From NCBI GenBank assembly GCA_902598735.1, contig CACKCM010000003.1, forward strand, positions 45,984 through 109,983: a DNA stretch of 64,000 nucleotides, in the 5' to 3' direction. A program made the translations under genes and the position numbers. This document shows positions 1 through 14,231 of the stretch, piece after piece. Under the pieces are notes generated by a model. The model was not told the DNA's origin. It ran no database searches and saw only the letters and a list, made by a program, of their open reading frames with translations. This DNA is from an uncultured Pelagibacteraceae bacterium. Lineage in GTDB: Bacteria; Pseudomonadota; Alphaproteobacteria; Pelagibacterales; Pelagibacteraceae. Numbering within the stretch: position 1 is the stretch's first letter; each line of letters starts with the position of its first letter.

Positions 1-1
1 T

Positions 2-61
2 TTTTGGATAATAGCTATAATATTAGCTTTAATAGGTTTAGCGACATTAAAACTTAGGTAA
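2..61 (+). CDS. mraY: 3' end of mraY (phospho-N-acetylmuramoyl-pentapeptide transferase), truncated by window start
   Basis: Reads FWIIAIILALIGLATLKLR* immediately before murD; sequence resembles the MraY C-terminus and the position fits dcw order. Confidence 0.75.
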   Translation, partial: FWIIAIILALIGLATLKLR

Positions 62-64
62 TAG

Positions 65-1351
65 ATGATCTCTATTAATAACTTTAAAAAACTATCTTTT
101 TTTGTTTATGGACTAGGTTCTACAGGCCAATCAGTTGTTAATTTTTTTAAGAAGAATAAAATTAAAAAGTATCAAGTATGGGATGATAATAATAAGATCT
201 TATATAAAAATAAAAGACCATCAAATCTTTATCATGCGCTTAATAGTGTAAATTATATTGTATTAAGCCCTGGGGTAAGTTTAAATAAAACTATTAACAA
301 AAAAAAACTAAAAAAATTTGAAAAAAAAATTATTACAGATATAGATTTAATTTTCTTAATAAAAAAATACTATAAAACCATAGTTGTAACTGGTACAAAC
401 GGTAAGTCGACCACATGTAAAATTATTTCACATTTACTAAAACAAAAAAAAATCAAATCATTAATAGGCGGAAATATAGGTACACCGGTTTTAAACTTAG
501 ATACACAGAAAGATCATTTTTTAATTATCGAAGCATCATCTTTTCAACTTTCACACTCAAAATTTATACAGCCTGACTATGCACTTTTGCTAAACATCAC
601 AAATGACCATTTAGACTGGCATGGAAGCATGAAGAATTATATTAATTCAAAATTTAAAATTTTTAAACTACAAAATAACAATCAATATTCAATAGTAAAT
701 AAAAACTTAAGATCTACTTTTAAAAAGAAAAATTTAAATGGAAAATTGTTTTTCCCTAATAACCTTTATTACAAAAAAAATAAAAAAAAAATTAAAAATA
801 CTTACCTTTCATTAAATATAAATGATGAAAATATGTCTTTTGTTTTTACTCTTTCTAAAATTTTAGGCATGAGTGAAAAATCTTTTTTTAAATCATTAAA
901 CTCCTTCAAAGGCCTGCCACATAGATATGAATTATTTTTAAAAAAAAAAAATTGTCTATTTATCAATGACTCAAAGGCCACATCTTTTCAGTCAACTAAA
1001 TTAGCTCTAAAAAATACTGAAAATATTTTCTGGATTGTAGGTGGTTTACCTAAAAAAAACGATAAAATTATTTTAAATGATTTAAAAAAGAATGTTTTAA
1101 AATGTTATATAATTGGAAATCATTTCAACTTTTTTAAGCAACAACTAAAAAATCAAATTAGTTGTCTTGTTACTAAAAATTTAAAGAATTCTATTATTCA
1201 GATTCTAAAAGATATTAAATCACAAGAAAATAAATATAACACAATATTATTAAGTCCAGCGTCAGCCTCTTATGATCAATTTTTAAATTTTGAAAACAGA
1301 GGAAATGAATTTAAAAGATTGTGTAATTTTTATGCAAGTAAATATATTTAA
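65..1351 (+). CDS. murD: UDP-N-acetylmuramoylalanine--D-glutamate ligase
   Basis: GTNGKSTT ATP-binding motif, Mur ligase layout, dcw context. Confidence 0.93.
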   Translation: MISINNFKKLSFFVYGLGSTGQSVVNFFKKNKIKKYQVWDDNNKILYKNKRPSNLYHALNSVNYIVLSPGVSLNKTINKKKLKKFEKKIITDIDLIFLIKKYYKTIVVTGTNGKSTTCKIISHLLKQKKIKSLIGGNIGTPVLNLDTQKDHFLIIEASSFQLSHSKFIQPDYALLLNITNDHLDWHGSMKNYINSKFKIFKLQNNNQYSIVNKNLRSTFKKKNLNGKLFFPNNLYYKKNKKKIKNTYLSLNINDENMSFVFTLSKILGMSEKSFFKSLNSFKGLPHRYELFLKKKNCLFINDSKATSFQSTKLALKNTENIFWIVGGLPKKNDKIILNDLKKNVLKCYIIGNHFNFFKQQLKNQISCLVTKNLKNSIIQILKDIKSQENKYNTILLSPASASYDQFLNFENRGNEFKRLCNFYASKYI

Positions 1352-2459
1352 ATTAAAATTAATTAATTATTGGCGTATTATTGACAAAAAAATTTTTCTT
1401 GGTTTTATAATTTTATTTTGTCTTGGTTTATTTTTTTCATTTTCTTCAACCTCATCATTAGCTGGTGAAAGATTAAATAAAGACTATTATTTTTTCTTTT
1501 CAAAACATTTTTTATTTACAATTTTGTCTTTGATAATAATGATTATAATCTCAATTATGGAAACAGAATTTTTAAAAAAAATTATAATACCGTTATTTAT
1601 AATTTCTTTTATTTTTTTAGCCTTAGTTCCTTTCGTAGGTGTTGAGGTAAAAGGTTCTAAACGATGGCTTGACTTCTACATTTTTAGATTACAGCCGATT
1701 GAGGTACTCAAACCTTTTTTTATTTTATCAACTGTTAAAATTCTGACTTTAGACAAATTTCAGAATAATCAAATTAGATATTTTTTAAGCTTTTTACTTT
1801 TAACCTCAGTAATCATTCTTTTGATTGATCAACCAGATTTAGGCCAATCAATTTTGTTGATTTTTAGTTGGATAGCTACTGTATTTGTTTCTGGAGTAAG
1901 TTTATTCTATATAATTGGTTTTTTTATAGTTTTCTTTATCTCATTAATTTCTTTACTGTATTTAATGCCAGATAAATTTGGTTATATTATTAATCGATTA
2001 GTTGCTTTTGTTGATCCGACTAAAGGTGATAGATTTCAGTCTTCATCAGCTCTAGATGCAATAAAACTTGGAGGTCTTAAAGGGCAAGGAATGGGAGAGG
2101 GTGTTTTAAAAGATAGTGTGCCGGAAGCCCATACAGATTACATAATTGCAATAATATCGGAGGAATATGGATCAATTATATCTATACTTATAATTTTTAT
2201 ATTTTTGTATATTTCTTTTAGAATTATAAAAATTTGTGTAAATCAAGACGACCAATTAGTAAAAATTTCTCTTTGCGGACTTGCCTCATTGTTAATATTT
2301 CAAACGTTCATTCATGTAGGAGTCAATACTAGTTTATTACCAACAACTGGAATGACTTTACCTTTTCTTAGTTATGGAGGATCATCTTTAATAAGCAGCG
2401 CAATACTTGCAGGGGTAATTCTAAATTATACAAAAAATAAAATTTTTATTAATGATTAA
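1332..2459 (+). CDS. ftsW: Cell division protein FtsW (SEDS family); start likely ATG 1332 rather than ORF start 1290
   Basis: SEDS motifs (KGSKRWLDF..RLQPIE, QPDLGQ, LPTTGMTLPFLSYGGSS); dcw order. Confidence 0.9.
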   Translation: MQVNIFKLKLINYWRIIDKKIFLGFIILFCLGLFFSFSSTSSLAGERLNKDYYFFFSKHFLFTILSLIIMIIISIMETEFLKKIIIPLFIISFIFLALVPFVGVEVKGSKRWLDFYIFRLQPIEVLKPFFILSTVKILTLDKFQNNQIRYFLSFLLLTSVIILLIDQPDLGQSILLIFSWIATVFVSGVSLFYIIGFFIVFFISLISLLYLMPDKFGYIINRLVAFVDPTKGDRFQSSSALDAIKLGGLKGQGMGEGVLKDSVPEAHTDYIIAIISEEYGSIISILIIFIFLYISFRIIKICVNQDDQLVKISLCGLASLLIFQTFIHVGVNTSLLPTTGMTLPFLSYGGSSLISSAILAGVILNYTKNKIFIND

Positions 2460-3537
2460 AAAAACAAAAGTACTAATCGTTGTTGGTGGAACTGGTGGTC
2501 ATGTACTTCCAGGTTGTAACTTAGCCGAACATTTAAAGAAAGATTATGATGTGAAGGTTGTAACTGATAAACGAGGCCAACAATTTATAAAACAATTTAA
2601 GGATTTAGATATTTTAACACTACCATCCTCGCCTATTATAAAGAGTAATATTTTTACAATTTTATACTCGTTTTTGTTTATTTTTTTTTCAATATTAAGA
2701 TCGTTAATTTTTTTAACATTTAATAGACCTTCTGTTATCTTTGGAATGGGCGGCTACGCTTCATTTCCCATTTGTGTTGCGGGAGCCATTTTGAGAATTA
2801 AATTTGTAATTTATGAAAACAATTTAATTATAGGAAAAACAAATAAATATTTATTACCTATTACAAGAAAAGTACTTGTGTCATTTAAAGAACTTGAGGG
2901 TATTCCAAAAAAATTTAATGGAAAGATTATAGAAATAGGAAACATAATTAAAAAAGAAATAATTAACATTCCAAAAAAAAAAACAAATATTCCTTTTCAA
3001 AAAATTAATTTACTTATACTTGGTGGCAGTCAGGCAGCAAAAACATTTGCTCAAATACTTCCAAATATTTTTAGCGAATGCGTTAATCAAGGTATAGATC
3101 TTAGAATTTATCAACAATGTTTACCAAATCAAAATGAAGAGTTGAAACAATTTTATCAAAAAAAAGATATAGAATTTCAAATTTTTAATTTTAGCGAAAA
3201 TATCATCGATTATTTTTTAAAGGCCAATTTAGCTATTACAAGATCTGGGTCCTCAATTTTAGCTGAATTGACAAATGCTAATATACCATTTATTTCAGTG
3301 CCTTTACCTTCTTCAGCAGATAATCATCAATTAAAAAATGCTAATTACTATAAAAGAAAAAAATTAGCTTTTTTGATTGAAGAAGTAGATCTCAAGAACA
3401 ATCTTTTGTATCTAATTAAAGAAATTTATAAGAATAATTTAATTTTAGATGAAATTATTAAAAATCAAAGTCAATATTCTGACAAAAATGTCTACAACAA
3501 TATTGATAAAATATTAAAAGAGTTAAGATATAAATGA
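2452..3537 (+). CDS. murG: UDP-N-acetylglucosamine--LPS N-acetylglucosamine transferase MurG
   Basis: GGTGGHVLPG N-terminus, GGSQAA, dcw order. Confidence 0.93.
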   Translation: MIKKTKVLIVVGGTGGHVLPGCNLAEHLKKDYDVKVVTDKRGQQFIKQFKDLDILTLPSSPIIKSNIFTILYSFLFIFFSILRSLIFLTFNRPSVIFGMGGYASFPICVAGAILRIKFVIYENNLIIGKTNKYLLPITRKVLVSFKELEGIPKKFNGKIIEIGNIIKKEIINIPKKKTNIPFQKINLLILGGSQAAKTFAQILPNIFSECVNQGIDLRIYQQCLPNQNEELKQFYQKKDIEFQIFNFSENIIDYFLKANLAITRSGSSILAELTNANIPFISVPLPSSADNHQLKNANYYKRKKLAFLIEEVDLKNNLLYLIKEIYKNNLILDEIIKNQSQYSDKNVYNNIDKILKELRYK

Positions 3538-4931
3538 AAAAAATTAACTTGGGTCGAAATGAGATCATACATTTTGTTGGAATAGGAGGAATAGGTATGA
3601 GTGGACTAGCTCAAGTTATGAAAAATATGGGTTTTAAAATTCAAGGAAGCGATCAAAATAAAAATAAAAATACTAAAAGCTGTTCAAAAGTTGGTATTAA
3701 AGTTTATATTGGTCACTCTCCAAAAAACATAAAAAGCTCAACCATATTAGTGAAATCTTCTGCAATAAAAAATAATAACAATGAAATTAAGTATGCAAAA
3801 GAAAAAAAAATACCAATTTATTCAAGAGCAGAAGTACTTGCTGACGTAGTTTCACTTAAAAAAAATATTATTATCACCGGATCTCACGGCAAAACTACTA
3901 CAACTTCATTAGTATCTAAAATTTTATCTGATCAAAAACTTGATCCTACTATAATTAACGGCGGTGTGATAAATTCACTAAATAGTAATGCCAAACTGGG
4001 AAAAGGTGATTGGGCAATTTTAGAAGCAGATGAGTCTGATGGAAGTTTTTTAAAATTACCAATTAATTATTCTATTGTTACTAATATTGATTACGAGCAC
4101 ATCGATTTTTATAAAAATTTTAAAAACTTAGAAAATTCCTTTTTAAAATTTATAGAAAAAACACCACCAACAGGCAAATCAATTCTTTGCGCAGACAATA
4201 AAAATATAAAAAAATTATTTACTAAAATTAAAAATAAGAATGTTTTAAGTTACGGTGAAAGTAGAAATGTAAATTATAGAATCTCAAATATAAGGTATAA
4301 AATAGATTATTCCATTTTTGATTTGAGCTATAAAGATCTTAGGAAAAAAAATAAAAAAATAAGAAATATTAAAGTTAAGTTATTAGGTAAACACAATGTG
4401 CTTAATGCAGCAGCAGCAGTAACCATATGTTTAAATCTTGGTGTGAGTCAAAATATAATAAAGAAATCGCTTAAAAAATTTTCTGGCGTACAAAGAAGAA
4501 TGACAAAAATATTTTCAAAAAATAAAAGTGATTTTTATGACGATTACGCTCACCATCCAACTGAAATAAAATCAATTTTAGAGGGTGTTAAAAATGTTTA
4601 TAAAAATAGAAAAATTATATCTGTTTTTGAACCTCATCGTTACACGAGAGTTTTGTCATTAAAAAAAGATTTTGCTAAATCATTTATAAAATCAAACATT
4701 GTTTTACTTTGTCCAATATACGCCGCAGGTGAATCTAAAGACTCAAAATTTAATCTGAATGCATTTGCAAAATTAATATCTAAATTATCAAAAACCCAAG
4801 TAATTTTAATTAAAAATTACAATGAATTAAAAATATTTTTTAAAAAAAATTTAATTAATAACGAAATCATTATAGGCATGGGTGCCGGTTTAATATCAAA
4901 ATACATGAGAGAGTTAAAAACTGAATTATGA
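3534..4931 (+). CDS. murC: UDP-N-acetylmuramate--L-alanine ligase
   Basis: HFVGIGGIGMSGLA, GSHGKTTTTS, DDYAHHPTEI motifs. Confidence 0.95.
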   Translation: MKKINLGRNEIIHFVGIGGIGMSGLAQVMKNMGFKIQGSDQNKNKNTKSCSKVGIKVYIGHSPKNIKSSTILVKSSAIKNNNNEIKYAKEKKIPIYSRAEVLADVVSLKKNIIITGSHGKTTTTSLVSKILSDQKLDPTIINGGVINSLNSNAKLGKGDWAILEADESDGSFLKLPINYSIVTNIDYEHIDFYKNFKNLENSFLKFIEKTPPTGKSILCADNKNIKKLFTKIKNKNVLSYGESRNVNYRISNIRYKIDYSIFDLSYKDLRKKNKKIRNIKVKLLGKHNVLNAAAAVTICLNLGVSQNIIKKSLKKFSGVQRRMTKIFSKNKSDFYDDYAHHPTEIKSILEGVKNVYKNRKIISVFEPHRYTRVLSLKKDFAKSFIKSNIVLLCPIYAAGESKDSKFNLNAFAKLISKLSKTQVILIKNYNELKIFFKKNLINNEIIIGMGAGLISKYMRELKTEL

Positions 4932-5833
4932 GTTCAAGTATAGATATTTTAAATAAATTTCAAAAGAATATTTCAACAAACGCTCAACTTTCCAAGTATA
5001 GTTGGTTTAATCTTGGAGGGCCTGCTGAATACTTGTTTAAACCAGAAAATAAAGGTCAATTAATCGAATTTTTAAAAATTAACAGAGAAAATAAATTAAG
5101 AATTACTATTCTTGGAGCAGGTTCAAACACACTTATCAGAGATAAAGGTATTAAAGGTGTTGTTATGAAGCTTGGTAAAAATTTTTCGTTTATAAAATTG
5201 ATTGAAAAAGATGTTATGGAAGTAGGAGCTGCTACCCTCGATCGTAAAATTTCTAATTTTGCTAAAGATAATGGTATAGGAAATTTTGAATTCTTATCTT
5301 GTATACCAGGCTCAATAGGTGGTTCGGTTATTATGAACAGCGGTTGTTATGATAATGACATTTCAAAAGTTTTAATTTCTTTAAAAGCAATAGATATAAA
5401 TAACTGTAGAGAGATAGAAATACCAAGAGAAGAAATTAATTTTTTTTACAGAGGAAGTGATTTACAAAATGGAATAATAATTACGTCAATAAGATTAAAA
5501 GGCAAAATTGAGCCAAAAAGTAAAATTGAAATAAAACAAAGGGAACTTATAGAGAGAAAAAAATTATCTCAACCTAGCCAAATAAAAACATGCGGGAGCA
5601 CATTTAAAAATTTTAGTAATGAAAAAAAAGCATGGCAATTAATTAAGGAGACCGGTTGCGATAAATTCAAAGAGGGAGATGCTGCTATTTCAAAGAAACA
5701 TTGCAATTTTTTTGTTAACAACGGAAATGCAAAATCGTCTGATATAGAAAAATTAATAAATAAAGTCAAAAAAACAGTTATAGATAAAACTGGAGTTAGT
5801 CTCGAATTAGAGATTAAAATTATCGGTGAGTAA
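4928..5833 (+). CDS. murB: UDP-N-acetylenolpyruvoylglucosamine reductase
   Basis: SWFNLGGPAE, LGAGSN, PGSIGG, CGSTFKN motifs. Confidence 0.93.
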   Translation: MSSSIDILNKFQKNISTNAQLSKYSWFNLGGPAEYLFKPENKGQLIEFLKINRENKLRITILGAGSNTLIRDKGIKGVVMKLGKNFSFIKLIEKDVMEVGAATLDRKISNFAKDNGIGNFEFLSCIPGSIGGSVIMNSGCYDNDISKVLISLKAIDINNCREIEIPREEINFFYRGSDLQNGIIITSIRLKGKIEPKSKIEIKQRELIERKKLSQPSQIKTCGSTFKNFSNEKKAWQLIKETGCDKFKEGDAAISKKHCNFFVNNGNAKSSDIEKLINKVKKTVIDKTGVSLELEIKIIGE

Positions 5834-6761
5834 AAAATTTAAAAAAGTTTTAGTGGTACTAGGAGGAACTTCAGGAGAGAGAGCAGTAAGTCTTGATAGT
5901 GGAAAAGCCTGCATAAATGCTTTAAGGAAAAAAAAATATATTGTAACGTCTCTTGATCCAAAATTTAAAAAATTAAAATTAATTGATAAAAAAAAAACTG
6001 ATGTAATTTTTAATGCTTTGCATGGAAAAGACGGAGAAGATGGAGTGGCACAAAGTTTTTTTGAAAATTTAAGAATTCCATATACTCATTCTGGCGTCCT
6101 AAGTTCATTTAATTCTATGAATAAAGCTATTTCCAAAAAAATTTTTATTCAGAGAAAAATTTTAACCCCCAAATATTTTTCTATTTCCAAAAATGAAAAT
6201 AAAGAAAATAAAATATTTAAAATATTAAAAAAAATAAAAATTAATTTTCCAGTAGTTATAAAACCTATTAATGAAGGATCAAGCCTTGGCGTAAAAATTG
6301 CAAAAAATATTTTTGAATTAAAAAAATTTACTAAAGCTTTATTCAAAAAGTATGAGCAATTAATAATTGAACAATATATTGCTGGTCAAGAAATCCAGGT
6401 TGCAGTTCTAAATCATAAAGCATTAGGAGCCATCGAATTAATCCCTAAAAGACCTTTTTATGATTATAAAGCTAAATATACAAAGTCAGCCAAAACACAA
6501 CATGTGATGCCAGCAAGATTAAAAAAAAAAGCATACTCAAAAGTTTTAAGAATAGCTGAAACAGCTCATAAAGCTTTATCATGTAAAGGAGTTACAAGAG
6601 CAGATTTTAAATATTTTAAAAATAATTTTTATCTTTTAGAAATCAATACTCAACCTGGTATGACCAATCTATCTTTAGTGCCTGAGATAGCTAAATATCG
6701 AGGCATAGATTTTCCAAAATTAGTTGAAAAAATTTTATTAGACGCAAGCATCAATAGATGA
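5826..6761 (+). CDS. ddl: D-alanine--D-alanine ligase (GTG start)
   Basis: LHGKDGEDG, PYTHSG, KPINEGSSLGV, EINTQPGMT motifs. Confidence 0.93.
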   Translation: MSKKFKKVLVVLGGTSGERAVSLDSGKACINALRKKKYIVTSLDPKFKKLKLIDKKKTDVIFNALHGKDGEDGVAQSFFENLRIPYTHSGVLSSFNSMNKAISKKIFIQRKILTPKYFSISKNENKENKIFKILKKIKINFPVVIKPINEGSSLGVKIAKNIFELKKFTKALFKKYEQLIIEQYIAGQEIQVAVLNHKALGAIELIPKRPFYDYKAKYTKSAKTQHVMPARLKKKAYSKVLRIAETAHKALSCKGVTRADFKYFKNNFYLLEINTQPGMTNLSLVPEIAKYRGIDFPKLVEKILLDASINR

Positions 6762-7417
6762 AGAAACGATTTTTAATTGCTTTAGTTTTATTATTATTAC
6801 TTAGCACTTACAATGTTCAGAATAATTTTAGTTTATTCAAAAACTTAAACATAAGTGAAATTATTGTAGAAAATAATCTTATTGTAGAAGAAAAAAGAGT
6901 TAAAAAAAAGCTAGATTACCTTTATCAAGAAAATCTTTTCTTGTTAAATTTGAAAAAAATTGAGACTAAAATTAATGATATTGATTTCATTGAAAGTTTT
7001 GAGATTAAAAAGATATATCCTAATAAAATAAAGATAAAAATATTTGAAAAAACACCAATTGTAATTTTACAAAATAAAAAAGAAAAAAAATATTTCACAA
7101 ATAAAGAAGACACCATCAATTTTTTTGAATTAGATAAATTTGAAGGTTTGCCCATTGTTTTTGGCGATAAAAAAAACTTTCAAGTTTTCTATAATGATTT
7201 AAAAAATATTAATTTTCCAATTTCAGAAATAAAAGTATTTTACTTATTTGAATCAAAAAGATGGGATTTAGTAACAAATAATAATCAAACTATTAAATTA
7301 CCAATTAAAAATTATATAAAAAGCCTTCAAAATTTTGTAAACTTGAAAAATCAATCTATTTTTCAAAAATACAAAATTTTTGATTATAGAATTAGTGATC
7401 AATTAATCCTAAAATAA
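6758..7417 (+). CDS. ftsQ: Cell division protein FtsQ (POTRA domain), divergent
   Basis: Single N-terminal TM plus POTRA-like segment (NLFLLNLKKIETKINDIDFIESFEIKKIYPNKIKIKIFEKTP); between ddl and ftsA. Confidence 0.75.
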   Translation: MKKRFLIALVLLLLLSTYNVQNNFSLFKNLNISEIIVENNLIVEEKRVKKKLDYLYQENLFLLNLKKIETKINDIDFIESFEIKKIYPNKIKIKIFEKTPIVILQNKKEKKYFTNKEDTINFFELDKFEGLPIVFGDKKNFQVFYNDLKNINFPISEIKVFYLFESKRWDLVTNNNQTIKLPIKNYIKSLQNFVNLKNQSIFQKYKIFDYRISDQLILK

Positions 7418-7420
7418 ATT

Positions 7421-8617
7421 ATGCAAATAAACTCTCCAAGTCTTTTTATTGAAATAAATAATTTGGAATTTATATTCATTGTTATTGAGAGCACAGAAGA
7501 TAATAATTATAATTTAATTTATAAAAACTTTGTACCAATTCAGGGTTTCAAAAAAAATAAAATTATTAATTATGATATAGTCCAAGATATATTTCAGAAA
7601 AATATCTATTTCATTGAGCAAAAATTTAAAATTATATTTAATGAAGTAGTAATTATTTTGGATAATTTTGATTGCTCGGTAATCAACTTTTCTGGTTTTA
7701 AAAAACTAAATGGTTCTCAACTTGTTAAAGAAAATATTACATATATTTTAAACTCTTCAAAATCAAAGATTGATGAAGCTGAAAAAGATAAAACTATATT
7801 ACATATATTCAATTCTAAATTTATTCTTGATAATAAAACAATTGATAATTTACCTATCGGACTATTTGGAAATTTTTACTCTCAGGAACTCTCTTTCTAT
7901 TTAATTAATAAAAACGATTATAAAAATATACAAAACATTTTAAACAATTGTAATTTAAGTATCAAAAAAATTTTTTCAAAAAACTTTATAGAGGGTGTGA
8001 AAATTATTAATGAAAATTCTAATTTAGATACTTTTTTTAGAATAAATATTGATAAAAATAATTCTCAAATTATTTTTTTTGAAAACGCTTCCCTTAAATT
8101 TGTTCAAAATTTTAATTTTGGTACAGAAATTATTACTAATGATATCTCTAAAATGATTGGATTAAAAAATGAAATGGTAAAAGATATTTTGCAGAACTCT
8201 GATTTTACTAAAGACGATTTAGACTCAGAAAACATTGAGGAAAAGTTTTTTAACAAAGTTAAGTACAGAAAGATAAGAAAAAATTTAATTTTAGAAATAG
8301 CAAAAGCAAGAATACAAGAATTTTCAGAACTGATACTGACAAAAAATACTAATTTAAATAGTTTTTTGAGAAAAGAAGTGTCAGTATTTTTCAATATAAA
8401 AAATAGATTTAATTTTAAATGTTTAGATGAAAATTTTAAATTATACTTTTCTTATGGCAATAAACTTAAATTTAATTTTTTAGAGGAAAGTGCTTTTGAA
8501 GATCTCTATTTTAATGCTAATTCAATAGTTCAATATGGGTGGAAAAAAGAAGCGGTGCCAATTGTTAAAGAAAAAAAGTCTTTAATAGCTAGATTCTTTA
8601 ACATTTTTTCTCAATAA
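7421..8617 (+). CDS. ftsA: Probable FtsA-like cell division protein, highly divergent
   Basis: Position after ftsQ; length and C-terminal amphipathic tail (KKSLIARFFNIFSQ) fit FtsA; motifs weak. Confidence 0.6.
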   Translation: MQINSPSLFIEINNLEFIFIVIESTEDNNYNLIYKNFVPIQGFKKNKIINYDIVQDIFQKNIYFIEQKFKIIFNEVVIILDNFDCSVINFSGFKKLNGSQLVKENITYILNSSKSKIDEAEKDKTILHIFNSKFILDNKTIDNLPIGLFGNFYSQELSFYLINKNDYKNIQNILNNCNLSIKKIFSKNFIEGVKIINENSNLDTFFRINIDKNNSQIIFFENASLKFVQNFNFGTEIITNDISKMIGLKNEMVKDILQNSDFTKDDLDSENIEEKFFNKVKYRKIRKNLILEIAKARIQEFSELILTKNTNLNSFLRKEVSVFFNIKNRFNFKCLDENFKLYFSYGNKLKFNFLEESAFEDLYFNANSIVQYGWKKEAVPIVKEKKSLIARFFNIFSQ

Positions 8618-8682
8618 TTTTTGTTATTTTCAGAAACATTAGTTGTCTTAAGAGAAGATGATTTTTTAGGTATAAAACGTCG

Positions 8683-9609
8683 ATGTTAAAAATTTATCAG
8701 CAAACTATAAAAAAATCAGTAAATTTTGAGGGGGTCGGACTTCATACTGGAAAAAAATCTAATATTAAAATTTTACCAGGAAAAGTAGACGAAGGAATAA
8801 TTTTCAAAAGAATTGATTTACCTGAACATAACATAGTTCAGGCTAGCTATAAAAATGTCACTTCAGCAAAATTATGCACAACTTTGGAAAACGAACATGG
8901 AGTTAAAGTTTCAACTGTAGAACATCTCCTAGCTGCATTATATATTGCAGAAATAGATAATGCTATAATTGAGATTGACAATGAAGAGATCCCAATAATG
9001 GATGGATCTGCTAAAGAATTCTTAAAAACTCTTCGTTATTCTGAAATAAAAATTTTAAATAAAAAAAGAAAGTACTTAGAAATTTTAGAAAAAATAGAAT
9101 TAAGTGATGGAAAAAGGAAAATATCTATTGAGCCAAGCAAGCAATCTTTCCAAGTTGATTTTCAGTTGAGTTATGAAAATAAAGTAATCGGTAATCAAAA
9201 AAATTGTGTAAATTTTCAATCAGACAACCTAGATGACATCAAGGAGTCTAGAACTTTTTGTTTATTTGAAGATATTAAAAAAATCAAAAAAGCAGGTTTA
9301 GCCAAAGGTGGTTCTCTTGAAAATGCAATAGTTGTAGAAAAAGATAAAGTGCTTAATAAAGATGGCTTAAGAAACAACAAAGAATTTGTTAATCACAAAA
9401 TTTTGGATCTAGTAGGAGACTTTATACTGTCTGGAGGCAGAGTGTTGGGAAAAGTAACTTGTGTTCAAGGTGGTCATGAGTTAACAAACACCTTCTTAAG
9501 AAAAATTTTTACTTCCAAAAATGCATATAAAAGTGCTGAGTTAGAAGATATTATCTTAAAAAAAAATACTAGGACCAACTCACCAATAGGGCTTGTTGTA
9601 AACGCTTAA
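8683..9609 (+). CDS. lpxC: UDP-3-O-acyl-N-acetylglucosamine deacetylase
   Basis: QQTIKKSVNFEGVGLHTG, STVEHLLAAL, HKILDLVGD, GHELTN motifs. Confidence 0.95.
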   Translation: MLKIYQQTIKKSVNFEGVGLHTGKKSNIKILPGKVDEGIIFKRIDLPEHNIVQASYKNVTSAKLCTTLENEHGVKVSTVEHLLAALYIAEIDNAIIEIDNEEIPIMDGSAKEFLKTLRYSEIKILNKKRKYLEILEKIELSDGKRKISIEPSKQSFQVDFQLSYENKVIGNQKNCVNFQSDNLDDIKESRTFCLFEDIKKIKKAGLAKGGSLENAIVVEKDKVLNKDGLRNNKEFVNHKILDLVGDFILSGGRVLGKVTCVQGGHELTNTFLRKIFTSKNAYKSAELEDIILKKNTRTNSPIGLVVNA

Positions 9610-9654
9610 TTTTTAACATATTAATTTTTATATTATCTGTTATTAATTTCGGTT

Positions 9655-14218
<4,564 letters not shown>

Positions 14219-14231
<13 letters not shown>

